Shown: positions 1 through 5,890, counted from the first letter of the stretch. The stretch is 7,097 nucleotides of DNA from Muribaculaceae bacterium (GCA_029056365.1 JAIDBM010000315.1:1-7097); one strand, 5' to 3'. Program-made: numbers and translations. The notes: a model not told the origin generated them from the sequence alone.

Positions 1-161
1 AGTATAGCAACCTGATCTTTGTTTTCAGGTGTGATTTCTCCGGACAGTACAATCGCTCTCTGCGGAATAAGGAGAGTGTCGGAGTAAAGCGGTGTTACAG
101 CTCCGGCATCCGGTATTGCGGCCATCGCGCCGAGGAGCATAAGTAATGACAGTTTTTTCAT
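1..161 (-). CDS. Exported protein of unknown function, N-terminal fragment
   Basis: The gene begins at an ATG (complement of 159-161) and runs off the left edge, so only 53 codons are visible. The protein opens MKKLSLLMLLGAMAAI, a short basic N-terminus followed by a hydrophobic stretch. It reaches small residues around 16-22 (PDAGAV), which reads as a Sec signal peptide with possible cleavage near residue 21. No cysteine follows, so it is not an obvious lipoprotein. The visible mature part (TPLYSDTLLIPQRAIVLSGEITPENKDQVAI) has no motif I recognise and I do not assign a family. The start is preceded by an A/T-rich leader (TGCAAACA before ATG) with no clear Shine-Dalgarno sequence, as is usual in Bacteroidota. 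The reading frame is open throughout and codon use resembles the neighbours. It lies downstream of the 117-residue gene on the same strand, 131 nt away. Confidence 0.7.
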   Translation of the reverse strand, partial: MKKLSLLMLLGAMAAIPDAGAVTPLYSDTLLIPQRAIVLSGEITPENKDQVAI

Positions 162-211
162 TGTTTGCAGAAAGTAAAAATTTGTTATGAAATAATAACA
201 AGCTGCTTCTG

Positions 212-219
212 CAAATGTT
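212..219 (-). promoter_or_regulatory. Possible -7 element for the exported-protein gene
   Basis: On the minus strand this reads AACATTTG, 7 of 8 against the Bacteroides -7 consensus TAnnTTTG. It lies about 50 nt upstream of the ATG at 161. No clean TTTG is found 19-21 nt further upstream, only T-rich sequence around 239-245. The leader that would be transcribed contains a 7-bp inverted repeat, TTGTTAT at 182-188 and ATAACAA at 195-201. The assignment is weak and rests on one motif. Confidence 0.25.
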
Positions 220-261
220 CTGTCGTGGAGTGGAAATAAATATGGAGTTTGTGATTTCGGT

Positions 262-283
262 CATGTCCGCTTGTCCGGACATG
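262..283. promoter_or_regulatory. Perfect 8-bp dyad, possible operator or unconventional terminator
   Basis: CATGTCCG and CGGACATG are perfect inverted repeats separated by 6 nt. The element lies just beyond the stop codon of the 117-residue gene (stop at 293-295) and upstream of the exported-protein gene. No U-tract follows on either strand, so it does not look like a standard intrinsic terminator. Its place upstream of a possible promoter at 212-219 would suit a regulator-binding site. No known binding motif is recognised. Confidence 0.35.
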
Positions 284-292
284 TGTTGTCGG

Positions 293-646
293 TCAGTCTT
301 TGTGCATCCACATCTGCAGGCGGTCCATCAGCGTGGGAGCGGGCTCCTTTATGTGTATCGACACCTTGTTGTTTTTTTTGTTGAGGAATATTATTGATGA
401 ATGCAGCACAACTGCCACCCATTCTTCAAATGGAACGATGGCGTGTATTCTGCTCAGGGGGATGCTGTGGAACGGCGAGGCCTGGTCGATGCTGCCGATC
501 TGCATGGTGTCGCTTTCGATGTCGATATTTATGTTGTGGTGCGCGGCAACAGTCTCGAACAGCAGTACGAAGTCAAGACAGTCGGGACTCTTGGGCAGCT
601 TTGAGTATTTTTTATATAGGGTGTCGATGACTTTTCTGGTTATCAT
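293..646 (-). CDS. Conserved-looking hypothetical protein, 117 aa
   Basis: This is a complete small gene with an ATG at 644-646 and a TGA at 293-295. The product is probably cytoplasmic: it has no signal peptide and no convincing membrane helix. It opens with a basic helix-like stretch (MITRKVIDTLYKKYSKLPKSP) and then an amphipathic segment (CLDFVLLFETVAAHHNINIDIE). A section rich in short strands follows (SPFHSIPLSRIHAIVPFEEWVAVVLHSSIIFLNKK), and the end is charged (IHIKEPAPTLMDRLQMWMHKD). I recognise no catalytic motif and assign no function. The minus-strand frame is preferred over the overlapping plus-strand frames because its composition is balanced, with a typical Lys/Asp/Ile content and no Cys/Arg/Trp excess. 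It is transcribed in the same direction as the mmd cluster but is separated from it by a strong terminator, so it probably has its own promoter. No consensus promoter was found upstream. Confidence 0.72.
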   Translation of the reverse strand: MITRKVIDTLYKKYSKLPKSPDCLDFVLLFETVAAHHNINIDIESDTMQIGSIDQASPFHSIPLSRIHAIVPFEEWVAVVLHSSIIFLNKKNNKVSIHIKEPAPTLMDRLQMWMHKD

Positions 647-722
647 GATTGACAGTGATGAATAGTAATTTTGTATTGTTGTCTGAATCTATAACCGTTG
701 AATTGGTGCATTGTTTGTGGAC

Positions 723-740
723 ATATGACATTTGTCACAT
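723..740. promoter_or_regulatory. 18-bp palindrome, possible Crp/Fnr-type operator
   Basis: The sequence ATATGA-CATTTG-TCACAT is a dyad whose outer half-sites match at 5 of 6 positions, with the inner CA..TG pairs also symmetric. On the minus strand it reads ATGTGA, 6 nt, TCATAT, which resembles the TGTGA-N6-TCACA layout of Crp-family sites. It sits about 77-94 nt upstream of the start of the 117-residue gene and just beyond the U-tract of the mmd terminator. The regulator and target are inference. The rest of the 647-749 gap shows no other feature. Confidence 0.3.
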
Positions 741-749
741 CTTTGTAAC

Positions 750-785
750 GAAAAAAAACGGCTTCCGCCGGATAGCGGAAGCCGT
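750..785 (-). terminator. Rho-independent terminator of the mmd operon
   Basis: An 11-bp perfect stem (ACGGCTTCCGC at 758-768 with GCGGAAGCCGT at 775-785) encloses a 6-nt loop. The eight A residues at 751-758 become a run of U directly after the stem in the minus-strand transcript. The hairpin starts 18 nt beyond the stop codon of mmdB. Stem strength, GC content and U-tract make this a textbook intrinsic terminator closing the operon. Confidence 0.92.
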
Positions 786-803
786 AGTATGACAGAAACT
801 GCG

Positions 804-1961
804 TCAGGCGAGGAAGCCGAGCAGCACACCTGCTGCCACAGCCGAGCCGATCACGCCGGCTACGTTCGGGCCCATGGCGTGCATGAGCAGGTAGTTCGAC
901 GGGTCGTATTCCAGACCTAAGTTGTTTGATATACGGGCCGACATGGGCACAGCCGATACGCCGGCGTTGCCGATGAGCGGGTTGATTTTCTTGTCCTTGG
1001 GAAGCACGAGGTTGAACAGCTTCACGAACAGTACGCCCGATGAAGATGCAATCACGAATGCCATAAAGCCGAGGAAGAAGATGAATATTGTCTGCGGAGT
1101 AAGGAACTGCGAGGCCTGGGTGGAGGCGCCGACAGTCATGCCGAGCAATATTGTAACCACATCGGTAAGCGCGTTCGAGGCTGTCTTGGCCAGACGGGTT
1201 GTGACACCGCACTCACGCAGCAGGTTGCCGAAGAACAGCATACCCAGCAGCGGCAGACCGGAAGGAACCACGAAACAGGTCAGGAGCATGCCCACGATGG
1301 GGAACACGATTTTCTCGTTCTGCGACACCGCGCGTGCCGGCTTCATCTTTATAAGACGCTCGTTCTTGGTTGTGAACAGACGCATCAGCGGCGGCTGGAT
1401 CACAGGCACAAGCGCCATATAGGAATAAGCCGAAACTGCAATGGCGCCCATAAGGTTCGGGGCAAGCTTCGACGAAAGGAAGATAGCCGTAGGACCGTCG
1501 GCACCGCCGATAATGGCGATAGCACCGGCCTGGTCGGGAGCGAAGCCGATTGCCAGAGCCACCATGTAGGCACCGAAGATACCGAACTGCGCGGCTGCTC
1601 CGATGAGCATGAGCTTGGGGTTTGCAATCAGAGCCGAGAAGTCGGTCATCGCGCCGATGCCGAGGAATATCAGCGGAGGATACCATCCGGCGCTTACGCC
1701 GTTGTAGAGTATATTCAGCACCGAGCCTTCCTCGTAGATGCCTACCTCAAGACCGGCGGCAGTGTTGAATGGAACATTACCTATAAGAATGCCGAAGCCG
1801 ATGGGCACAAGGAGCATGGGTTCGAAGTTCTTCTTTATGGCAAGCCATATGAAGAACAAGCCGACCGCAAGCATCACGAAGTTGCCGAACTCGGCGTTGG
1901 CAAATCCGGTCAGTTCCCAGAACTGACGCAGATTGTCGAGTAGAAAATCACCGAATGACAT
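804..1961 (-). CDS. mmdB: Na+-translocating methylmalonyl-CoA decarboxylase, beta subunit
   Basis: This is the integral membrane subunit of a biotin-dependent decarboxylase. It decarboxylates carboxybiotin on the carrier subunit and couples this to Na+ export. The 385-residue protein is strongly hydrophobic, with about nine or more membrane segments (for example 27-42, 47-62, 116-142, 171-192, 217-246, 289-315, 364-384). It carries the signatures of the OadB/MmdB/GcdB family. GGADGPTAIF at 152-161 contains D155, and SYMALVPVIQPP at 180-191 contains Y181. INPLIGNAGVSAVPMSAR at 326-343 contains N327, G331 and S336. By motif spacing these correspond to D203, Y229, N373, G377 and S382 of Klebsiella OadB, residues tied to Na+ and proton movement. 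The length is somewhat shorter than the Klebsiella protein, as in many anaerobe homologues. It is the last gene of the cluster, 41 nt after mmdC and just before the terminator. The family alone does not separate methylmalonyl-CoA, oxaloacetate and glutaconyl-CoA systems; the neighbouring epimerase decides the name. Confidence 0.93.
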   Translation of the reverse strand: MSFGDFLLDNLRQFWELTGFANAEFGNFVMLAVGLFFIWLAIKKNFEPMLLVPIGFGILIGNVPFNTAAGLEVGIYEEGSVLNILYNGVSAGWYPPLIFLGIGAMTDFSALIANPKLMLIGAAAQFGIFGAYMVALAIGFAPDQAGAIAIIGGADGPTAIFLSSKLAPNLMGAIAVSAYSYMALVPVIQPPLMRLFTTKNERLIKMKPARAVSQNEKIVFPIVGMLLTCFVVPSGLPLLGMLFFGNLLRECGVTTRLAKTASNALTDVVTILLGMTVGASTQASQFLTPQTIFIFFLGFMAFVIASSSGVLFVKLFNLVLPKDKKINPLIGNAGVSAVPMSARISNNLGLEYDPSNYLLMHAMGPNVAGVIGSAVAAGVLLGFLA

Positions 1962-2002
1962 AAGTTTGACTTTATGTTATTGATTTAGATTCGCCACCCG
2001 GC

Positions 2003-2440
2003 TTATTCAAGACTTATCAGCACGGCGCCTTCGAGCACGGAGTCGCCGGGATTAACTGAAATGGATGCAACCTTGCCGTCGCGTCCGGCATGTATGGCGT
2101 TTTCCATCTTCATGGCTTCGAGCACCAGCACGGTGTCGGAGGCCGATACGGTATCACCCACCTTTACAGGTATTGAAAGCACAACTCCGGGCAGAGGAGC
2201 CTTGATGGAGTAAGAACCGCCTGCGGCAGAAGGTTTGGCTATGACTTTCTCGCCGGTAGCCGTACGGGGTGCGGCTGCGGGTTTCGGAGCTGATACCACC
2301 TTTACGTTCTTGGCGGCTTCCTGAGCAAGTTCAACCTTGTAAGGCACGCCGTTGACTTCCACCTGGGCGATATTGCCTTCGATGTCGCCCACGCCTACCT
2401 TGTAGGTGTTGCCGTTGATTTTATACTTGTATTCTTTCAT
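2003..2440 (-). CDS. mmdC: Biotin carrier (gamma) subunit of methylmalonyl-CoA decarboxylase
   Basis: This is the biotinyl carrier that shuttles CO2 from the carboxyltransferase to the membrane pump. The protein has 145 residues in three parts. Residues 1-45 form a small strand-rich N-terminal region (YKYKINGNTYKVGVGDI, then VEVNGVPYKVELA). Residues 46-75 are a flexible Ala/Pro/Lys linker of the type that lets the carrier swing between active sites. Residues 78-145 form a biotinyl/lipoyl domain with the canonical EAMKMEN at 108-114, so K111 is the predicted biotinylated lysine. Conserved turns flank it (APLPGVV near 81-87 and NPGDSV near 130-135). Biotin would be attached by a BirA-type ligase encoded elsewhere. 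It starts 7 nt after the stop of the upstream membrane-subunit gene, which indicates cotranscription. The naming follows the Veillonella mmd cluster; accC/pycB-like annotations would be less specific. Confidence 0.95.
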   Translation of the reverse strand: MKEYKYKINGNTYKVGVGDIEGNIAQVEVNGVPYKVELAQEAAKNVKVVSAPKPAAAPRTATGEKVIAKPSAAGGSYSIKAPLPGVVLSIPVKVGDTVSASDTVLVLEAMKMENAIHAGRDGKVASISVNPGDSVLEGAVLISLE

Positions 2441-2447
2441 TGTTGTA

Positions 2448-3365
2448 TTAATGACGGTTATGGTGCAATTCGGGCACCTGGCGCAGATTGTAAATCTTGG
2501 AGCTCCAGGGCGAATAAGCGCGTTTTACTTTGTTGATTGTAAGAATTGTGTTTTCGGTGTCGTGGGCATTCAGATGCTCGTGAAGCGCCATTACGATGGC
2601 TGCGATTTCCTCGCCCGAGTCATGGGTGAGATTTTCGGCCTTAGCCTCTTCACGTGTAAGGCCGTGTGAACGGGCCTTGTTCATCCGGGTTACCATGGCG
2701 CCTACCTTGCCTATGCCGTAGAAGCACAGACACAGCACGAGCAGGGCGCTGAACACAATGGCCATGGCCATCACTGCCATACCCCATCCGTTGGCGTCCT
2801 GAGTGGCGAACTGCTCGATTCTGGGGTTGGTGCCTTTGATTACGTTGGCGCTCGACGGGGTTATATAGTCGTTCTCGCCGCCGGTGCGAATCATCCAGTC
2901 GCCTGTTCCGTCCTCGCTGCGTGCCCAGGTGTTGTCGCTTACAAGCTCGGCGGGAACTATAACCTCATCGATGAGGGTTATGCCGTCGGCATCGTAAATT
3001 CCAATCCAGTTGTCCTGGCCGGGAGTAAGGGTGAAGTTGGTGTGGAAGGTGCCCTTGTCGGGTTCGCCGTCGGTGTAGAAAACCACATGCTGGCGCTTTG
3101 CGATTTTTGTGTTCACATCGCCAAGGGGCACAGGATAAAGTTTGGGATTATCCTTGTCGTTCGTGATATATACGCTGCTGATCTCCAACGGTGAGAAGTT
3201 GGAGTTGAACAGCTCTATCCAGCCGGAACGGTTGCCGTACTCGTCCACTATGCTGCTGTCGTTCTCCACCATCACCTCGTTGATGCGCAGAGCCGAGCGG
3301 CTCTGTGCCGAAGCGGCGGTACAGCATATGGCGGCCAAGGCCAGCGTTATTATCGTTTTTTTCAT
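2448..3365 (-). CDS. mmdD: OadG-type small membrane subunit with N-terminal lamin-tail domain
   Basis: The 305-residue protein combines three parts. Residues 1-20 are a signal peptide (MKKTIITLALAAICCTAASA, likely cut before QS). Residues 26 to about 170 match the lamin-tail domain pattern: LRINEVMVEND opening, GWIELFN at 48-54, YITNDKDNPKLYP, and a strand-rich remainder. Residues 194-216 form one membrane helix (GWGMAVMAMAIVFSALLVL...), followed by a basic stretch. The tail resembles OadG subunits, with EEIAAIVMALHEHL and YSPWSSKIYNLRQVP at 284-298, ending in HHNRH. The predicted topology puts the lamin-tail domain in the periplasm and the tail in the cytoplasm. Known OadG/MmdD proteins have about 80-120 residues, anchor the complex and bind Zn2+ through C-terminal residues, so the histidines at 262, 264, 268, 301, 302 and 305 may bind metal (inference). 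It starts 22 nt after mmdA and ends 7 nt before mmdC. The mmdD symbol is by position and tail motif; the periplasmic domain's role is unknown. Confidence 0.85.
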   Translation of the reverse strand: MKKTIITLALAAICCTAASAQSRSALRINEVMVENDSSIVDEYGNRSGWIELFNSNFSPLEISSVYITNDKDNPKLYPVPLGDVNTKIAKRQHVVFYTDGEPDKGTFHTNFTLTPGQDNWIGIYDADGITLIDEVIVPAELVSDNTWARSEDGTGDWMIRTGGENDYITPSSANVIKGTNPRIEQFATQDANGWGMAVMAMAIVFSALLVLCLCFYGIGKVGAMVTRMNKARSHGLTREEAKAENLTHDSGEEIAAIVMALHEHLNAHDTENTILTINKVKRAYSPWSSKIYNLRQVPELHHNRH

Positions 3366-3387
3366 ACTGCTGTTTTAAGCTGTTGGA

Positions 3388-4941
3388 TTAGAGTGGTATA
3401 TTGCCGTGTTTCTTGGCGGGGTTCGTTACCTTCTTTGTAGCGAGCTGCTGAAGTGCGCGAATCACGCGGAAACGTGTGTTGCGGGGTTCTATCACATCGT
3501 CGATGTAGCCGTAGCGTGCAGCGTTGTAGGGGTTGCAGAACAGTTTGTTGTATTCCGCCTCTTTTTCGGCAAGCACCTTCTTGGGGTCGTCGCTTGCCTT
3601 CGCTTCCTTGGCGTAAAGCACTTCCACTGCGCCGGCACCGCCCATTACGGCGATTTCGGCGGTAGGCCATGCATAGTTCATGTCGCCGCGAAGCTGCTTG
3701 CAGCTCATCACTATATGGCTGCCGCCATAGCTCTTGCGCAGGGTAACGGTAATCTTGGGCACTGTTGCTTCGCCGTAGGCATACAGAAGCTTGGCGCCAT
3801 GGAGAATAACGCCGTTGTACTCCTGGCCGGTGCCGGGAAGGAAGCCGGGCACGTCGACAAGAGTTACCAGCGGAATGTTGAAGGCATCGCAGAAGCGAAC
3901 GAAACGTGCGCCTTTGCGCGAGGCGTTGCTGTCGAGCACACCGGCGAGGTATTTTGGCTGGTTGGCCACGATACCCACGCTCTGGCCGTTGAAGCGGGCA
4001 AAGCCTACGATGATGTTCTTGGCGTAGTCGGCCTGTACTTCAAGGAATTCGCCGTTGTCGACAATGGCACCGATTACCTCGTACATGTCGTACGGACGGT
4101 TGGCGCTGTCGGGAATTATCTCGTTGAGCGAGTCTTCCAGACGGTCGATGGGGTCGGTGCAGGGCACCAGAGGCGCTTCCTCGAGGTTGTTCTGAGGAAT
4201 GTAGCTGAACAGTTTGCGGATTATCTTGATTGCGTGTTCGCCGTCTTCGGCCTTGAAGTGGCATACACCGCTCTTGCTGGAGTGTACCTCCGGACCACCG
4301 AGGGCGTCCTGGGTCACATCCTCGCCGGTTACAGTCTTCACTACCTTCGGGCCGGTGAGGAACATGTAGCTTATGCCCTTGGCCATGATGGTGAAGTCGG
4401 TAAGCGCAGGCGAATAAACCGCACCGCCGGCACACGGACCGAGTATAGCCGAAATCTGGGGTATCACACCCGAAGCCATGATATTGCGCTGGAATATTTC
4501 GGCATATCCTGCAAGCGCGTTGATGCCTTCCTGAATACGTGCGCCGCCTGAGTCGTTAAGACCGATTACAGGAGCGCCCATCTTCATGGCCATGTCCATG
4601 ATCTTGCAGATTTTAAGAGCCATTGTTTCGGAGAGTGAACCGCCGAACACGGTAAAGTCCTGCGCGAACACATACACCAGACGGCCTTCGATTGTTCCGT
4701 AGCCGGTAACTACGCCATCGCCAAGATATGATTTCTTTTCCTGTCCGAAGTTGGTGCAACGGTGGCGCACAAACATATCGAGTTCTTCAAAAGAACCTTC
4801 ATCGAGAAGCTGGGCGATACGTTCACGGGCTGTGTATTTGCCGCGTTCATGCTGTTTCTCTATCGCCTTTTCGCCGCCGCCTATACGGGCCTGGGCGCGA
4901 AGTTCTATGAGTTCTTTTACTTTTTCAAGCTGACTGCTCAT
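3388..4941 (-). CDS. mmdA: Methylmalonyl-CoA decarboxylase alpha subunit (carboxyltransferase)
   Basis: This cytoplasmic subunit transfers the carboxyl group from (S)-methylmalonyl-CoA to biotin on MmdC, releasing propionyl-CoA. The 517 residues are full length for the family and form two crotonase-like halves. The N-terminal half includes the typical start (KVKELIELRAQARIGGGEKAIEKQH), KYTARERIAQLLDEGSFEELD at 35-55, NDSGGARIQEG at 129-139 and the oxyanion-hole loop GPCAGGAVYSPAL at 168-180 (G172, G173). The C-terminal half includes NGQSVGIVANQPKYLAGVLD at 318-337, LVDVPGFLPGTGQEYNGVI and the second oxyanion loop RKSYGGSHIVM at 402-412 (G406, G407), then AWPTAEIAVMGGAGAVE at 424-440. The same fold serves propionyl-CoA carboxylase beta (PccB). 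The decarboxylase call rests on the linked biotin carrier, membrane pump and OadG-type genes and on the absence of a biotin carboxylase gene beside it. The ATG at 4939-4941 is preceded by the A-rich leader ATTAAAAAAT. Confidence 0.95.
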   Translation of the reverse strand: MSSQLEKVKELIELRAQARIGGGEKAIEKQHERGKYTARERIAQLLDEGSFEELDMFVRHRCTNFGQEKKSYLGDGVVTGYGTIEGRLVYVFAQDFTVFGGSLSETMALKICKIMDMAMKMGAPVIGLNDSGGARIQEGINALAGYAEIFQRNIMASGVIPQISAILGPCAGGAVYSPALTDFTIMAKGISYMFLTGPKVVKTVTGEDVTQDALGGPEVHSSKSGVCHFKAEDGEHAIKIIRKLFSYIPQNNLEEAPLVPCTDPIDRLEDSLNEIIPDSANRPYDMYEVIGAIVDNGEFLEVQADYAKNIIVGFARFNGQSVGIVANQPKYLAGVLDSNASRKGARFVRFCDAFNIPLVTLVDVPGFLPGTGQEYNGVILHGAKLLYAYGEATVPKITVTLRKSYGGSHIVMSCKQLRGDMNYAWPTAEIAVMGGAGAVEVLYAKEAKASDDPKKVLAEKEAEYNKLFCNPYNAARYGYIDDVIEPRNTRFRVIRALQQLATKKVTNPAKKHGNIPL

Positions 4942-5156
4942 ATTTTTTAATGTGGGGTTTAGAGACGGTCCGGCCGTATATGTATTCGTCAGGGTTGCAA
5001 TCGAAAGCTTGTTTTCGCCCTTGAGCTTTGCATATATTGCCGAACCGATATTTTAATTTGATTATTACTCTTGTTTTTTTATGCAGAGCTGTCCGAAACA
5101 TATATCATCGCCGCACAGGCGCTGACATTCATTGTCGAACCGGCTCCTGTAATCTG
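4942..5156 (-). other. Gap between mce and mmdA, no clear promoter or terminator
   Basis: This 215-nt stretch separates the epimerase from mmdA. I find no open gene, no riboswitch core and no intrinsic terminator. The longest A/T runs (near 5082-5090) do not follow a strong stem. On the minus strand TATGTTTC near 5097-5104 matches 7 of 8 of TAnnTTTG, but no TTTG lies at the right distance upstream. A 6-bp inverted repeat with a 14-nt loop (AAAGCT at 5004-5009, AGCTTT at 5024-5029) is weak. The simplest reading is read-through from the mce promoter, perhaps with a second promoter I cannot identify. Confidence 0.5.
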
Positions 5157-5576
5157 TTACTTGTTGGGATCCTCACATAGTTCAATGAGGGTGCCTACGG
5201 TCGATTTCGGATGAAGGAAGGCGATGTTCAGTCCTTCGGCACCCTTGCGAGGCGCCTTGTCGATCAGGCGACATCCTTTTTCTTCGAGTTCGCCAAGGGC
5301 GCCGGCCACACCGTCCTGAACCGCGAATGCTATGTGCTGTATGCCGCCACGTCCGCCGTTTGCGGCGATAAATTTGCTTATAGCGCTGTCTTCCGATGTG
5401 CCTTCAAGCAGCTCGAGTTTGGTCTGGCCTACTTTGAAAAAGGCGGTACGCACTTTCTGGTCTGCGACTTCTTCGATAGCGAAGCACTTGAAACCAAGCA
5501 TTTTTTCGTAGAAGGGGATGGCCTCGTCGAGGCTGGGAACGGCAATGCCGATGTGTTCGATATGGGAGATATCCAT
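5157..5576 (-). CDS. mce: Methylmalonyl-CoA epimerase
   Basis: The enzyme interconverts the (R) and (S) forms of methylmalonyl-CoA, linking the B12-dependent mutase to the stereospecific decarboxylase downstream. The 139-residue protein is a single-chain member of the glyoxalase/VOC fold with two beta-alpha-beta-beta-beta repeats. Residues 4-30 read SHIEHIGIAVPSLDEAIPFYEKMLGFK, and the second repeat begins GGIQHIAFAVQD at 77-88. Likely metal ligands are H8, E55 (KLELLEG), H81 and E132 (LIELCEDP). They occupy the places held by His, Gln, His and Glu in the Propionibacterium enzyme; family members often have Glu at the second position. Other family marks are GGRGGIQHIAF at 74-84 and FLHPKSTVGTLIEL at 120-133. 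A perfect Bacteroides-type promoter lies upstream and mmdA follows 215 nt downstream on the same strand. Length and motifs are complete. A generic glyoxalase is unlikely given this context. Confidence 0.94.
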   Translation of the reverse strand: MDISHIEHIGIAVPSLDEAIPFYEKMLGFKCFAIEEVADQKVRTAFFKVGQTKLELLEGTSEDSAISKFIAANGGRGGIQHIAFAVQDGVAGALGELEEKGCRLIDKAPRKGAEGLNIAFLHPKSTVGTLIELCEDPNK

Positions 5577-5615
5577 GGTGAAAGAAATTAATTATGATTT
5601 TCAATTTTCAGGGTC

Positions 5616-5634
5616 AGGACAGGTAGCCTGTCCT
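5616..5634 (-). promoter_or_regulatory. Hairpin at the 5' end of the mce transcript
   Basis: AGGACAGG-TAG-CCTGTCCT is a perfect 8-bp inverted repeat with a 3-nt loop. It lies directly downstream of the predicted -7 box at 5645-5652, so on the minus strand it would occupy about the first 25 nt of the mce mRNA, some 40 nt before the ATG. It could stabilise the transcript's 5' end, or act as DNA as an operator just after the start site. No U-tract follows, so a terminator is unlikely. Confidence 0.6.
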
Positions 5635-5644
5635 TAATGTCGTG

Positions 5645-5677
5645 CAAATTTAGCAAATTTTCCCGTAATAAATCAAA
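5645..5677 (-). promoter_or_regulatory. Bacteroides-type promoter for mce (and probably the mmd operon)
   Basis: On the minus strand TTTG (complement of 5674-5677) is followed after 21 nt by TAAATTTG (complement of 5645-5652). This matches the Bacteroidota primary sigma consensus TTTG-N19-21-TAnnTTTG at every defined base. Transcription would start near 5637-5640, giving a leader of about 60 nt before the mce start at 5576. The surrounding DNA is A/T-rich. No other promoter this good was seen before any gene in the window, so it may drive all five genes down to the terminator at 750-785. Confidence 0.82.
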
Positions 5678-5704
5678 TATGTTTCAATAATTAATGATTT
5701 TTCC

Positions 5705-5890
5705 CCGGAGTGGAGGCATCCCTGCCTCCACAGTTCCCGTCAATACCTGGTTTTTAGAGCCGGCTTTTAGAATCAACTCCCGGCCTTGGTCTGAGCTCGC
5801 GCATCCGACGGCGTGGCCGCCGCCGTTACCGGCATTCAGGAGCAGTCGGTCATGCTTTATATTGTGGATGCAGGGATGCCTCCACTCCGG
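5705..5890. repeat. 186-bp element with 28-bp terminal inverted repeats (MITE or BIME-like)
   Basis: The left arm (5705-5732) and right arm (5863-5890) are inverted copies matching at 27 of 28 positions, and the outer 21 bp are identical. Both ends finish in CCGG. The arms are themselves palindromic: in the left arm GTGGAGGCA (5710-5718) pairs perfectly with TGCCTCCAC (5723-5731) around a TCCC loop. The right arm forms the same hairpin with one mismatch. The 130-bp interior is GC-rich against A/T-rich flanks and holds an inverted repeat ACGGCG (5809-5814) with CGCCGT (5821-5826). Reading frames cross it on both strands, but neither looks like a real protein, so it is taken as non-coding. No clear target-site duplication is visible. 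It fits a small non-autonomous transposon remnant or a pair of REP-like palindromes. It occupies most of the gap between mce and feoAB. Confidence 0.75.

Noticed and set aside
300..665. A 121-codon plus-strand frame opposite the 117-residue gene
   Set aside because: Its Cys/Ser/Met-rich composition is typical of an antisense shadow, and the minus-strand frame is better balanced.
643..1212. A 189-codon minus-strand frame overlapping the end of mmdB and the terminator
   Set aside because: It reads through mmdB in another frame and through the terminator hairpin, and is rich in Arg and His without any domain.
3406..4551. A 381-codon plus-strand frame opposite mmdA
   Set aside because: It lies wholly inside the well-supported mmdA gene on the other strand and has no recognisable domain. 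It is a mirror frame caused by the codon bias of mmdA.
3388..4941. Alternative reading of mmdA as the beta subunit of propionyl-CoA or acetyl-CoA carboxylase
   Set aside because: The sequence family allows it, but the linked biotin carrier, OadB-type pump and OadG-type subunit, with no biotin carboxylase gene in the cluster, point to a decarboxylase.
5004..5029. A 6-bp inverted repeat with a 14-nt loop in the mce-mmdA gap, considered as terminator or riboswitch stem
   Set aside because: The stem is short, the loop long, no U-tract follows and no conserved riboswitch core is visible.
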